DNA of 24,280 nt from an uncultured Collinsella sp. Its GTDB lineage: Bacteria; Actinomycetota; Coriobacteriia; Coriobacteriales; Coriobacteriaceae. The stretch's first letter is position 1. Each line of letters starts with the position of its first letter. Location of the stretch: the NCBI GenBank assembly GCA_900544865.1, contig UQXA01000033.1, forward strand, positions 1 to 24,280. The letters are read 5' to 3'. A model generated the notes under the pieces. That model searched no databases. It was not told the DNA's origin and was given only the letters and a program-made list of their open reading frames with translations. The position numbers and the translations under genes are program-made. This document shows, one piece after another, positions 13,801-22,103 of this stretch.

Positions 13801-15249
13801 ATGGCAGAATCTCGTGCAGAGCGTAGGGCTCGTCGTGCTTTGGTGGAGGCGGTTGAGGGGTCGAAGGAGGAGAAATCTTCTACGAAATCCAAGTCTTCTA
13901 AAGCTGCAAAAAGCAAATCGACCAAGAGCAGGGCTAAGACCAAGCGTTCTGACTCTCGTCGAGGCGGAGACAAAGCGTCTCAGACTCGCTCCAAGCGTCC
14001 GCATAAAGATCCGGTTTCGCCTGCGCGTAAGGCTGTGGATCCCAAGTCTCCCTGTTCCATCATGAGAGCTTGTGGCGGATGCACGGCGCTCAATCGTCCT
14101 TATAAAAAGCAGTTGGCAGCTAAGCAGGCTGCTATGGAGGAGCTTTTTGCTTCGCTTTGTGAGCGTGAGGGCATTGCTGTAGATCCTATTCGTGGCATGG
14201 GTGTCACCCTGGGCGACCCGGGCAAATATCCTGCGCCGCGCGGTTTTCGCCATAAGGCCGCCACTCCCTTTGCCCCCGGCAAAGAGGGCGCTGTCCGCTG
14301 CGGCTTTTTTGAGCGCGGCACGCACAGAATCGTTGCCGTGCCCGAATGTCCTGTCGAGGCGCCGGGCGCTCGTCAGATTCTCAACGGCATCGCGCGTGAA
14401 GCTGAGCGCCTGCACATTCCCGCCTTTAACGAGGACAAGCATCTGGGCTTGCTCCGCTATGCCGTCATCCGCTGCGGTTGGCGTACCGACCAGGTCATGG
14501 TCACGCTCGTGACCGCTCAGCGCGACTTGCCGCATGCGCAGGAGTTCTTTGAGGCTGTCGCCGCGCTCAATCCGCACATCGTCACCGTCGCCCAAAACAT
14601 CAACGGACGTCCCGGCAACGCCATCCTCGGCGAGGAAACCCGCATTGTATATGGCGCCGAGTGCATGCGCGACCAGCTGCTCGGCTGCGAGTTCGATATC
14701 TCCCCCACCGCGTTCTACCAGACCAACCCGCAGCAGACCGAGCTGCTCTATCAGCTCGCGATTGACGGCATGGACCTGCAGCAGGGCGACGTACTCATGG
14801 ATGCCTATTGCGGTAGCGGAACTATCGGCCTGTGCGCAGCCAAAGCCGCCCAGGACAAGGGCGTCGGCATTATGCTGCTTGGCGTGGAGCGCAACCACGC
14901 CGGCATTGCCGACGCACGTCGTAATGCCGAGCTCAACGGCCTCACCCGCAGCGCTTGGTTTATGGCTGACGATGCCACCGACTACATCCTAGATGCCGCC
15001 GACAACAACGAGCGGGTCGATGTCCTTTCCATCGATCCGCCGCGCGCCGGCTCTACCCCCGAGTTCCTCGAAGCTGCCTGCGCGCTTAAGCCGCGCCGCA
15101 TCACCTATATCAGCTGCAACCCCGTGACTCAAGAGCGCGACCTGCATCAGCTTCTCGACGGAGGCTATCGCCTGCTCAAGATCACGCCCGTCGACATGTT
15201 TCCTCACACCGACCACACCGAAACCGTAGCGGTCCTCGAACGCCGCTAA
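13801..15249 (+). CDS. 23S rRNA (uracil-5-)-methyltransferase, RumA/RlmCD type
   Basis: An SAM-dependent m5U methyltransferase of 482 residues. Residues 1-80 are an unusual basic Lys/Ser/Arg-rich extension in the position where a TRAM domain often sits. Four cysteines (C85, C91, C94 in CSIMRACGGC, and about C183 in PECPVEA) would hold the 4Fe-4S cluster of this family. The Rossmann part has DAYCGSGTIG (about 334-343), SIDPPRAG and the catalytic Cys in YISCNPVTQERDL (about 439). QTNPQQ is the family's QxN(Q) element. I chose ATG 13801 because GGAG lies 7 bases before it; the upstream GTG at 13789 overlaps that signal. The first 120 or so codons favour U in the third position, the remainder C. 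The exact target uracil cannot be assigned. Confidence 0.92.
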   Translation: MAESRAERRARRALVEAVEGSKEEKSSTKSKSSKAAKSKSTKSRAKTKRSDSRRGGDKASQTRSKRPHKDPVSPARKAVDPKSPCSIMRACGGCTALNRPYKKQLAAKQAAMEELFASLCEREGIAVDPIRGMGVTLGDPGKYPAPRGFRHKAATPFAPGKEGAVRCGFFERGTHRIVAVPECPVEAPGARQILNGIAREAERLHIPAFNEDKHLGLLRYAVIRCGWRTDQVMVTLVTAQRDLPHAQEFFEAVAALNPHIVTVAQNINGRPGNAILGEETRIVYGAECMRDQLLGCEFDISPTAFYQTNPQQTELLYQLAIDGMDLQQGDVLMDAYCGSGTIGLCAAKAAQDKGVGIMLLGVERNHAGIADARRNAELNGLTRSAWFMADDATDYILDAADNNERVDVLSIDPPRAGSTPEFLEAACALKPRRITYISCNPVTQERDLHQLLDGGYRLLKITPVDMFPHTDHTETVAVLERR

Positions 15250-15277
15250 CCAACCTCAGTAGATTTTTGGGACAAGA

Positions 15278-15307
15278 AAGGGGGCGACCCGTCTGGGCCG
15301 CCCCCTT
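15278..15307. terminator. Bidirectional terminator
   Basis: AAGGGGGCG (15278-15286) pairs with CGCCCCCTT (15299-15307), with an inner CCC/GGG pairing. It lies between the convergent methyltransferase and PHP genes. Confidence 0.8.
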
Positions 15308-15327
15308 CGCTTGGTTTATAAATTCCG

Positions 15328-16149
15328 CTACATCCCCTTGCACAGGTCGCACACGCCGGCTGCCGCCATCTCGCGCAGCAGCGTCTCGCGGTCGCGCGTC
15401 ACGATCAAATCCAGCGGGAAGTGAATCTCGTCGAGCATCTTGCGCGCGTGATCGAGCTTGCCAATGGCCATGCCAATGTGGGCATCGGTCGACACGCCAA
15501 TGCCCACGCCCAGCTCGGCGCAGCGCTCGGCAATCTTGCGGCATACGGCCCAATGCTCAGTGTCGACACCGTGTTCAAGACTATGGTTGTTGATCTCGAT
15601 AATCTTGTGCTTGGCCTTAGCTGCCAACAGCACCTCGTCGATATCGAACGGCACACCCGAACGCCCCGTGTGACCCAGCATGAACACCTTGGGGTGCTCC
15701 AGGGCATTGATATACATCTCGGTCGTCTGGGCCAGCGTCGCGCCTTCAGCAATCTGCGGATTATGCACGCTCGCAACCAAATAATCCAAATTTCGCGTAA
15801 CCAAATCAAACAGCGAATGCTGACGGCTGTACGAATCGCCGGCAATATCGAGCGTGACAGGAGTGTCCTCGCCAAACAGGCTTCCGTCCAGCGAAACGAT
15901 ATCGGCCTCGGCACCACGCAGCACCAGCACGCCGCTCCAAATGCGCGGCCAGATATCCTGGTTGATAAAGAATTGGTAACTGCGCAGGTCATTGGGGCAA
16001 GCCGTAACCATAGAGCTCAGATGGTCGGCAGATCCGAGCACCTGCAGGCCACGCTCTGCCGCCCAGTACACATTCTCCTCAATGGTCGAATATGCATGCG
16101 CAGAGAATATCGTATGGGTATGAATGTCACAAGAAAGCATGTAGGGCAT
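15328..16149 (-). CDS. PHP-domain phosphatase/hydrolase (YcdX-like)
   Basis: A 273-residue trinuclear-metal phosphoesterase. Ligand motifs appear in family order: HTH (H10, H12), SADH (H43), GAEAD (E80), SVHN (H128), GHTG (H158) and TDAH (about 223-225). This matches the YcdX-like group of stand-alone PHP proteins; the histidinol-phosphatase branch is less likely because no his genes are near. The physiological substrate is unknown. The start at 16149 has AAGGAG at ideal spacing; a second ATG three codons in is less well placed. Promoter TTACGA-N17-TACAAT (16215-16187, minus) lies 38 bases upstream, so it is probably transcribed separately from the aminotransferase. Confidence 0.9.
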   Translation of the reverse strand: MPYMLSCDIHTHTIFSAHAYSTIEENVYWAAERGLQVLGSADHLSSMVTACPNDLRSYQFFINQDIWPRIWSGVLVLRGAEADIVSLDGSLFGEDTPVTLDIAGDSYSRQHSLFDLVTRNLDYLVASVHNPQIAEGATLAQTTEMYINALEHPKVFMLGHTGRSGVPFDIDEVLLAAKAKHKIIEINNHSLEHGVDTEHWAVCRKIAERCAELGVGIGVSTDAHIGMAIGKLDHARKMLDEIHFPLDLIVTRDRETLLREMAAAGVCDLCKGM

Positions 16150-16186
16150 CAGGTCTCCTTATCTGGCACGGCCGTCGCTTATATTC

Positions 16187-16215
16187 ATTGTACGCATAGC
16201 CTTCGATAGTCGTAA
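16187..16215 (-). promoter_or_regulatory. Candidate promoter of the PHP gene
   Basis: Minus strand TTACGA, 17 bases, TACAAT; the -10 is 38 bases from the start codon. A weak hairpin (16250-16280, 8-bp arms AACGGGGT/ACCCCGTT) lies further upstream, 35 bases after the aminotransferase stop, and could be its terminator though it lacks a U-tract. Confidence 0.45.
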
Positions 16216-16314
16216 AACCACTCCATCCCAAAGACACAACGTCCATGACAACGGGGTCTGGCTTAACACCAAACCCCGTTTCACGTAAAACATTGTAGGC
16301 AGAGCGCTTTACTT

Positions 16315-17499
16315 TTAACGATACTCGTCCGCCAACTGTTTCCAAGCGGGTAGCGAATTGATAATCGTTTCGTAACTCACGCAATAGCCCAGGCGGAACC
16401 AACCCGGCATACCAAAGCTGTCCGAGGGAACCGCAAGCAACTCATACTTCTTTGCACGCTCGCAAAACGCATTCGCATCGGGTTCCAGCGCCTTCACCCA
16501 CAGGTAGAATGCACCATCCGGCTCAACATAGGTGTAGCCGTACTCCGCTAGTGCGTCGGTAAGCGCGGTGCGGTTGCGCGCATAGGCCTCGACATCGCTC
16601 GGCTCATCGATGCAATCGATGATTACGCGCTGGAAGAGTGCCGGTGCGCATACAAAACCTAGCGTACGGGCAGCACCCGCAACAGCCGGCATCAGACGGG
16701 CAGCCTGCGGATTGGTGTTGGGAACCAAGATCCACCCCACACGCTCGCCCGGCAGCGACAGCGACTTGGAATACGAGTAGCACACGATGGTGTGCTCGTA
16801 GATCGAGGGCACCCAAGGCACCTCGGCACCGTACACAATCTCGCGGTACGGCTCATCCGAGATGAGCATAATCGGATTCTCGGGATCGCGCTGAGCGTTG
16901 GCCTCGCGCAGAACATTGGCCAGTCGCGTCAGCGTGTCGCATGTATATACGGCACCGGTCGGATTGTTGGGAGAGTCAATGATGACGGCCGCCGTCTTAT
17001 CGCTGATCGCCTTGAGCACGTTGTCCACGCTCAGCTGGAACGTATCTTCATCGGCGAGCGCCTCAACACACGTACAGCCGGCCTTCTCAATCCAAACGCG
17101 ATACTCCGGAAAGTACGGGGCGATAACAATAACCTCGTCGCCCGGGTTCGTAACGGCGTTGAGCGTGCAGGTGAGCGAAGCCGCGGCACCCACCGTCATA
17201 AATACGTCTTTGCCCTCATAGCTCGTGCCAAAGCGGCGGTTGAGCGATTCGGCCACAGCGGCACGACATTGCGGCAGGCCCGGTGCGGGCGTGTAGCCGT
17301 GCAGCTGGTCGCTCGGCAGCTCCAGGGCCTTCTTAATCGACTCAGCCACAGCAGCAGGCGCCGGAACGCTCGGATTGCCCAGCGAAAAATCGAATACGTT
17401 TTCCGCACCGATCTGGGCCTTGCGCTCAAGGCCATAGCTAAAAATCTCACGGATGATGGAGCTTTCCGCACCGCGAGCATACATAGTTTCGTTGATCAT
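16315..17499 (-). CDS. PLP-dependent class I/II aminotransferase
   Basis: A fold-type I aminotransferase of 394 residues, aspartate-aminotransferase-like. SPNNPTG (176-182) and SDEPYRE (214-220) contact the cofactor ring. SYSKSLSLPGERVGW holds the Schiff-base Lys (K245) and the phosphate-binding Arg. RLGYC near the C-terminus carries the likely substrate-carboxylate Arg. The substrate cannot be read from sequence; aromatic, aspartate or alanine types are all possible. Start ATG 17499 has AGGGGA at good spacing; the longer frame runs through a palindromic repeat and is rejected. A TACAAT -10 (17529-17524, minus) lies 25 bases upstream. Confidence 0.93.
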   Translation of the reverse strand: MINETMYARGAESSIIREIFSYGLERKAQIGAENVFDFSLGNPSVPAPAAVAESIKKALELPSDQLHGYTPAPGLPQCRAAVAESLNRRFGTSYEGKDVFMTVGAAASLTCTLNAVTNPGDEVIVIAPYFPEYRVWIEKAGCTCVEALADEDTFQLSVDNVLKAISDKTAAVIIDSPNNPTGAVYTCDTLTRLANVLREANAQRDPENPIMLISDEPYREIVYGAEVPWVPSIYEHTIVCYSYSKSLSLPGERVGWILVPNTNPQAARLMPAVAGAARTLGFVCAPALFQRVIIDCIDEPSDVEAYARNRTALTDALAEYGYTYVEPDGAFYLWVKALEPDANAFCERAKKYELLAVPSDSFGMPGWFRLGYCVSYETIINSLPAWKQLADEYR

Positions 17500-17523
17500 C
17501 TGTTCCCCTTTCGCATAGGCGCT

Positions 17524-17529
17524 ATTGTA
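17524..17529 (-). promoter_or_regulatory. Candidate -10 of the aminotransferase gene
   Basis: TACAAT on the minus strand, 25 bases before the ATG. The -35 region abuts the palindromic repeat at 17561-17618 and is poorly matched. Confidence 0.4.
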
Positions 17530-17560
17530 CGCTTTAGCCGAGCAAAGTGCCGCAGCAATG

Positions 17561-17618
17561 TTGATTGGGGACAGACTTAAATGCGTGAAAACGCTCATTT
17601 AAGTCTGTCCCCAATCAA
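17561..17618. repeat. Long palindromic GGGGACAG repeat (REP-like)
   Basis: Arms of 23 bp (17561-17583 and 17596-17618) are perfect reverse complements: TTGATTGGGGACAGACTTAA followed by ATG. A further CGT/ACG pair closes across a 2-base bulge with loop GAAA. It sits between the aminotransferase promoter and the ftsH terminator. It shares GGGACAG with the 50-bp repeats but not their layout. Confidence 0.85.
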
Positions 17619-17645
17619 CAGGCGGCCCCATATCGCTCAAAAGAA

Positions 17646-17677
17646 AAAGCCTCCGCAGGTTTCCCCGCGGAGGCTTT
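17646..17677 (-). terminator. Intrinsic terminator of the tilS-hpt-ftsH cluster
   Basis: Minus strand: AAAGCCTCCGC, 10-base loop, GCGGAGGCTTT, continuing TTCTTTT. It is 12 bases past the ftsH stop. Confidence 0.9.
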
Positions 17678-17688
17678 CGCCACAAAGA

Positions 17689-19818
17689 CTATTTGTCGGC
17701 ATCGGCATCGACGACGGTATGGTCATCGCCAGCATCATCGGACGCGGCCTCGGCATCCTCCTGCATGGCCGCCTGCGCAAAGGCCGCGGCATCAGCCGCC
17801 AGCTCCTCCTCGCTCATACGAGGCGTGCGCTTCTTGGTCGGCAAGCCAGCCGCCTTGGCATTGCGCTCCTCCTTGGCCGCCAGGATATCGCCCTCGCGCT
17901 CAAGGTAGGCGTCCCACTCGTTATCGAGCAGGGCATTCACGGCGTCGCCTTCGACGGTCTCGCGCTCAAGCAGCACCTTCGCCATCAGATCGAGCTGATC
18001 GCGACGGGCGTCCAGGATCTCGACCGCACGACGATGGGCCTCACGCATGATGCGCTGAACCTCGATATCGATGCGGCGCGCCGTCTCCTCGGAGTAATCC
18101 TGATGATCGGCGTAATCGCGACCGAGGAACACCTGATGTTGCGCCTCGCCAAACACTTGCGTGCCCAGCTCCTCGCTCATGCCCAGGCGCGTGACCATCT
18201 CGCGCGCCATCTTGGTTGCGCGCTCCAGATCGTTGCTCGCGCCCGACGTAATATCATCGCACATGAGCTCCTCGGCAACGCGACCGCCCAAGAACACGGC
18301 GAGCTCGTCGAGCATCTCGTTCTTGGTCTTGAGGAAGTGGTCCTCCTGCGGAAGCTGCAGCGTGTAGCCCAGCGCCTGGCCGCGGCTGACGATCGAGATC
18401 TTGTGGACCGGATCGGAGTGCTCCAGGATGTGGCCCACCAGGGCGTGACCGCTCTCGTGGTAGGCAATCGTGGTGCGCTCGGCCTCGGTCATCACGCGAC
18501 CCTTGCGTTGCGGTCCGGCAATCACGCGCTCCATCGACTCCTCGACCTCGTCCATCGAGATCACGGAACGATGACGGCGAGCGGCCAGCAGCGCAGACTC
18601 GTTGAGCAGGTTCGCCAAATCGGCACCAGTAAAGCCAACGGTCATCTGGGCGAGCTTCTCAAACTTAACGTCCTCGTCCATCGGCTTGTTCTCGGCATGC
18701 ACGCGCAAGATCTGCTCGCGGCCCTTCACATCCGGACGGTCGACCGTAACCTGACGGTCAAAACGGCCGGGACGCAGCAATGCCGGATCCAGGATGTCTG
18801 GACGGTTGGTCGCAGCGATCAGGATGACCGACTCGCTTTCCTCAAAGCCGTCCATCTCGACCAGCAGCTGGTTGAGCGTCTGCTCGCGCTCGTCGTGACC
18901 GCCGCCCAAGCCAGCTCCGCGCTGACGTCCCACGGCATCGATCTCATCGATGAAGATGATCGACGGGGCCTGGGACTTGGCCTCCTTAAAGAGGTCACGC
19001 ACACGGCTGGCGCCGACACCTACGAACATCTCGACAAAGTCGGAACCCGAGATGCTAAAGAACGGCACGCCCGCCTCGCCGGCAACGGCCTTGGCCAGCA
19101 GCGTTTTACCGGTGCCCGGAGGGCCAACCAGCAACACGCCACGCGGGATCTTGGCGCCCAGCTTGCGATAGCGATCCGGATCGCTCAAAAAGTCACGGAT
19201 TTCCTCGAGCTCCTCGACTGCCTCGTCCACGCCGGCAACGTCTTCAAACTTGACCTTGGGGCGTGTGGCCTCGTTGGTCTTGGCGTTGGTCTTGCCAAAC
19301 TGCATGTTCCTGTTGTTGGCGCCCATCATCTGGCGCATAAAGTAGAACATGATGGCGATAAGGGCGATCGTCGGAAGCACACTCATCGCCAAGTCGCCCC
19401 AAAAATCGGGATCGTTGGTGTTGACGATGTACTTGGTATCGGGGTGCTCCGCCATGAGCTCGGCAAGCGAATCGGAGCCGACATAGGTCGAGGAGAAGCT
19501 CTTGAGCTCGCTCGTATCGCCCTTGTCCTTCTTCGTCTTCCAGTAATGACCCGTCACGCTTCCGTCTTGAATCGTATAGGTCAGATCTTCGACGCGATCC
19601 TGCTTGATGGCGCTCACCATCTCGCTCGTCGCGAGCTTAACGGTATTGCTGGAATTGGCAAAGCCGGAGCCCATGTTAAAGAAGGCGTAGCCCAGAAGCG
19701 CGCAAGCCAAAATAAAATACAGCCAGCCCGTACGCGTGGGCTTCTTGCCTCCGGGCATCCCCGGGATCTTAGGCTCCCGGGGAGTCTGGGAATTGTTATC
19801 GTTATGGTCGTCGGGCAT
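17689..19818 (-). CDS. ftsH: ATP-dependent zinc metalloprotease FtsH
   Basis: A membrane-bound hexameric AAA+ protease of 709 residues that removes misfolded and regulatory membrane and cytosolic proteins. It has a cytosolic N-terminal tail, TM1 (about 31-50), an extracytoplasmic domain (about 51-140) and TM2 (about 142-165). The AAA module carries Walker A GPPGTGKT (232-239), Walker B IIFIDE (287-292), the pore motif MFVGVG (264-269) and second region of homology ATNRPDILDPALLRPGRFDR. The protease zinc site is HESGH (454-458) with third ligand in SNDLERAT (D530). The C-terminal tail (about 635-709) is acidic and Ala-rich. The ATG follows the hpt stop by one base (TAAGATG) with GGAGGT inside the end of hpt, so the two are co-translated. 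Confidence 0.98.
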   Translation of the reverse strand: MPDDHNDNNSQTPREPKIPGMPGGKKPTRTGWLYFILACALLGYAFFNMGSGFANSSNTVKLATSEMVSAIKQDRVEDLTYTIQDGSVTGHYWKTKKDKGDTSELKSFSSTYVGSDSLAELMAEHPDTKYIVNTNDPDFWGDLAMSVLPTIALIAIMFYFMRQMMGANNRNMQFGKTNAKTNEATRPKVKFEDVAGVDEAVEELEEIRDFLSDPDRYRKLGAKIPRGVLLVGPPGTGKTLLAKAVAGEAGVPFFSISGSDFVEMFVGVGASRVRDLFKEAKSQAPSIIFIDEIDAVGRQRGAGLGGGHDEREQTLNQLLVEMDGFEESESVILIAATNRPDILDPALLRPGRFDRQVTVDRPDVKGREQILRVHAENKPMDEDVKFEKLAQMTVGFTGADLANLLNESALLAARRHRSVISMDEVEESMERVIAGPQRKGRVMTEAERTTIAYHESGHALVGHILEHSDPVHKISIVSRGQALGYTLQLPQEDHFLKTKNEMLDELAVFLGGRVAEELMCDDITSGASNDLERATKMAREMVTRLGMSEELGTQVFGEAQHQVFLGRDYADHQDYSEETARRIDIEVQRIMREAHRRAVEILDARRDQLDLMAKVLLERETVEGDAVNALLDNEWDAYLEREGDILAAKEERNAKAAGLPTKKRTPRMSEEELAADAAAFAQAAMQEDAEAASDDAGDDHTVVDADADK

Positions 19819-19819
19819 C

Positions 19820-20368
19820 TTACGAATAAACCTCCGGTTTCAAAATGCCCAGATACGGAAGGTTACGATAGCGCTCGGCATAGTCGAGGCCGTAGCCCAC
19901 CACAAAGGCATCGGGGCAATGGGTTCCAACATACTTGGGCGTGATGGCCGAGGTGCGGTCCTCAACCTCCTTCCACAGGAAGGCAGCGACCTCCAGCGAA
20001 GCGGGCTTGCGGCTCTCGAGGTTCTTCATCAGGTACTTGAGGGTCAGGCCCGAGTCCAGAATGTCCTCGACGATCAGCACGTCGCGACCACGGATGTCGA
20101 TATCCAGATCCTTAATGATACGCACGATGCCCGAAGACTTCACACCGTCGCCATAGCTCGAAACAGCCATGAAATCGATGTTGGTCGGTAGCTCAATCTT
20201 GCGCATCAGGTCGCCCATAAAGACAACGGCACCGCGCAGAACCGCGATCAGCACCAGATCCTTACCCGCGTAGTCGCGAGTGATCTCCTCGCCCAGGCGA
20301 GAAACGATGCCGTCGATATCCTCCTGCGTAAACAGAACCTTCTCGATATCCGGATGTTGAGAAGCCAT
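19820..20368 (-). CDS. hpt: Hypoxanthine(-guanine) phosphoribosyltransferase
   Basis: This 182-residue cytosolic enzyme converts hypoxanthine and guanine with PRPP to IMP and GMP (purine salvage). The PRPP-binding loop is VLIVEDILDSGLTL (about 97-110, with E101 and D102). LRGAVVFMGDL (about 44-54) is the pyrophosphate loop, and SSYGD (70-74) belongs to the mobile catalytic flap. The start has AAAGGG 6 bases upstream. It lies between tilS and ftsH, a widely conserved order. A possible promoter (TGGAAA-N18-TAGAAT on the minus strand, 20455-20426) suggests hpt-ftsH can be transcribed independently of tilS. Confidence 0.97.
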   Translation of the reverse strand: MASQHPDIEKVLFTQEDIDGIVSRLGEEITRDYAGKDLVLIAVLRGAVVFMGDLMRKIELPTNIDFMAVSSYGDGVKSSGIVRIIKDLDIDIRGRDVLIVEDILDSGLTLKYLMKNLESRKPASLEVAAFLWKEVEDRTSAITPKYVGTHCPDAFVVGYGLDYAERYRNLPYLGILKPEVYS

Positions 20369-20425
20369 GACAACCCTTTCTTGTGCTTAATCGCCCACAC
20401 ACCGCCGTATGGACGCGAACTACAC

Positions 20426-20455
20426 ATTCTAGCAGCGCACGGGGTATATTTTCCA
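20426..20455 (-). promoter_or_regulatory. Candidate promoter of hpt-ftsH
   Basis: Minus strand TGGAAA, 18-base spacer, TAGAAT, about 58 bases before the hpt ATG. A 7-bp hairpin (20457-20477) lies just upstream, 40 bases after the tilS stop, without a U-tract. Confidence 0.4.
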
Positions 20456-20516
20456 GCCCGCGCACCATCAGCGCGGGAATACCGTCAACGCCGCACAGAA
20501 CAGCTGGTGCGAGGGG

Positions 20517-22055
20517 CTAATCCGCGTCAACCACGCGAAGCAGATAAGCCACACGCGTCGCCGCCGTGCATTTAAAACGTTCGTCCGCGCGAACTCCGGC
20601 GACCCACACCACGGCACCTCCCGGCGCCGTCCTCACCACGGGCACGCCGGCGCGCTCGGAAACGGGAATGCGAGCCTCGCCTAGCAAGTCGGATACCTTC
20701 TTGCTTCGGCCACTCATTCCTAACGGGCACATCACGTCTCCCGGTGCGGGACCGTCCACCCACAGGCGCGCCAATCGCGCCTCTGCAGGGATCTCGCCAC
20801 GTGAGCCCGCCAGGATCCGCTCACTATCGCTGTCGGCAAAACCCAGGGCAGCCGCGTCTACCAAAGCTGTCACTTCCCCGGCAACCGCAAGCTCACGGGC
20901 GCGGCGCACGATATCGCATCCCGGCTCAACGGCCATCGGCTCTGCGACCAGCATGCGCCCCCCGCCCAACGGCAAACGACCGGGTACGGTAACCCAGTCC
21001 GCGACCAGGCCCTCGCGAGCCGCCGGCGCCTTAAACGCCAGCATGCCAAACTCAATGCGTGCGTCAATCCCCGCCGGAAGCGTGACCGAGCCGGCGCCCT
21101 CGGCAACGCAGGAAAGGACTCGCTCCACATGTCGCATCTCGGGACGAGCGTCCGGATCGATGCGCTTAATCGCCAGTCGCACGATGCGCCGCGCGATTAC
21201 CACCTCGGCCGCAGCAAGGCGCCTGGCATCGAGCACCAGCGCGCCCGCTGCCTCTTTGCGCAAACAGCTTCGAAACGCCTGTGCCGACAGCTGGGATAGA
21301 AACGCATCTTCATCACCCAAGATCTCACAGGCGGCGCCAATCGTCTTGCAGACGCTCGCGTTGCGCTGCGCCACCACCGGCATCACTCGATGGCGCACGT
21401 AGTTTCGCAGATACGAGATATCCTCATTGCTCTCGTCTTCACGCCACGGCTGACCATGTACCTGTAGATAGCCCACGAGCTCGCCATGAGTTAGGTCGAG
21501 CAAGGGACGCACCACGATATTCCTCCGGCGAGGAATGCTCGATAGACCAGCGGGCCCCGAACCCTTAATCGCGTTCATCAAAAACGTTTCCGCGCGATCC
21601 GAAGACGTGTGCGCGGTGCAGATACGAGCCGCCGTTCGCGGCGCCCCCGTCTGGGCGCAGAGTTCGCGAACATACCTCCGCGCCGCGGCATAGCGCACCT
21701 CGCGGGCCGCGGCCTCAATATTGCCCGACTCCCCATCAAAATAAGCGTGCTCCACACACAGCGGTAAACCATATTGCGCGCAGAGCTCACGCAAAAAGGC
21801 CTCGTCGCCATCGGACGCCTTGCCGCGCAGATGATGGTTTACATGCAGCACATGCAGGCGCTCGCGAGCAATGGGGGCAACACCGCGTCCGTCTTGGATA
21901 TCCAGCTTTGATGTGCACGCCATAAGAAGCAGTGCCGTCGAGTCCGCGCCGCCTGATACCATGAGCACGACAGGAGCAGCCTGCTGTCTCGTCCGGGTCT
22001 CATCGACTGCCCCAGGCACGGCATGGTGTCCGTAATGCTGTGATACCGTTGGCAT
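20517..22055 (-). CDS. tilS: tRNA(Ile)-lysidine synthetase
   Basis: TilS attaches lysine to C34 of the CAU-anticodon tRNA-Ile so that it reads AUA; it is essential and cytosolic. The 512-residue protein has the PP-loop SGGADST (34-40), a helix with HVNHHLRG typical of the family, and CTAHTSSDRAETFLMNAIKGSG. RNYVRHRVMPV follows, then a central TilS domain and a C-terminal TilS_C-like domain (about 430-512, PGDVMCPLGMSGRSKKVSDLL). It is longer than the 432-residue E. coli enzyme, partly through an N-terminal leader of about 27 residues before the first strand. GAGGAGG just upstream supports the start. It is first in tilS-hpt-ftsH and divergent from the metallo-hydrolase over only 48 bases. Confidence 0.95.
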   Translation of the reverse strand: MPTVSQHYGHHAVPGAVDETRTRQQAAPVVLMVSGGADSTALLLMACTSKLDIQDGRGVAPIARERLHVLHVNHHLRGKASDGDEAFLRELCAQYGLPLCVEHAYFDGESGNIEAAAREVRYAAARRYVRELCAQTGAPRTAARICTAHTSSDRAETFLMNAIKGSGPAGLSSIPRRRNIVVRPLLDLTHGELVGYLQVHGQPWREDESNEDISYLRNYVRHRVMPVVAQRNASVCKTIGAACEILGDEDAFLSQLSAQAFRSCLRKEAAGALVLDARRLAAAEVVIARRIVRLAIKRIDPDARPEMRHVERVLSCVAEGAGSVTLPAGIDARIEFGMLAFKAPAAREGLVADWVTVPGRLPLGGGRMLVAEPMAVEPGCDIVRRARELAVAGEVTALVDAAALGFADSDSERILAGSRGEIPAEARLARLWVDGPAPGDVMCPLGMSGRSKKVSDLLGEARIPVSERAGVPVVRTAPGGAVVWVAGVRADERFKCTAATRVAYLLRVVDAD

Positions 22056-22083
22056 TCGCTTCCTCCTCTATTCGTCCGCACCC

Positions 22084-22089
22084 ATTGTA
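22084..22089 (-). promoter_or_regulatory. Candidate -10 of tilS
   Basis: TACAAT on the minus strand, 29 bases before the tilS ATG, inside the 48-bp divergent gap; the -35 is weak. Confidence 0.4.
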
Positions 22090-22103
22090 TCCTTTGGAAT
22101 CTT

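Noticed and set aside
16127..16402. A 91-codon minus-strand open frame spanning the gap between the aminotransferase and PHP genes, with protein-like composition (KPDPVVMDVVSLGW).
   Set aside because: Its only ATG lies inside the aminotransferase gene, no start or RBS fits the unique part, and it overlaps the PHP promoter, RBS and start. A decayed gene remnant cannot be excluded.
17581..19944. A 787-codon plus-strand open frame opposite ftsH.
   Set aside because: Composition (His/Leu/Arg-rich, no domain) is typical of the antisense of a GC-rich gene; ftsH is complete on the other strand.
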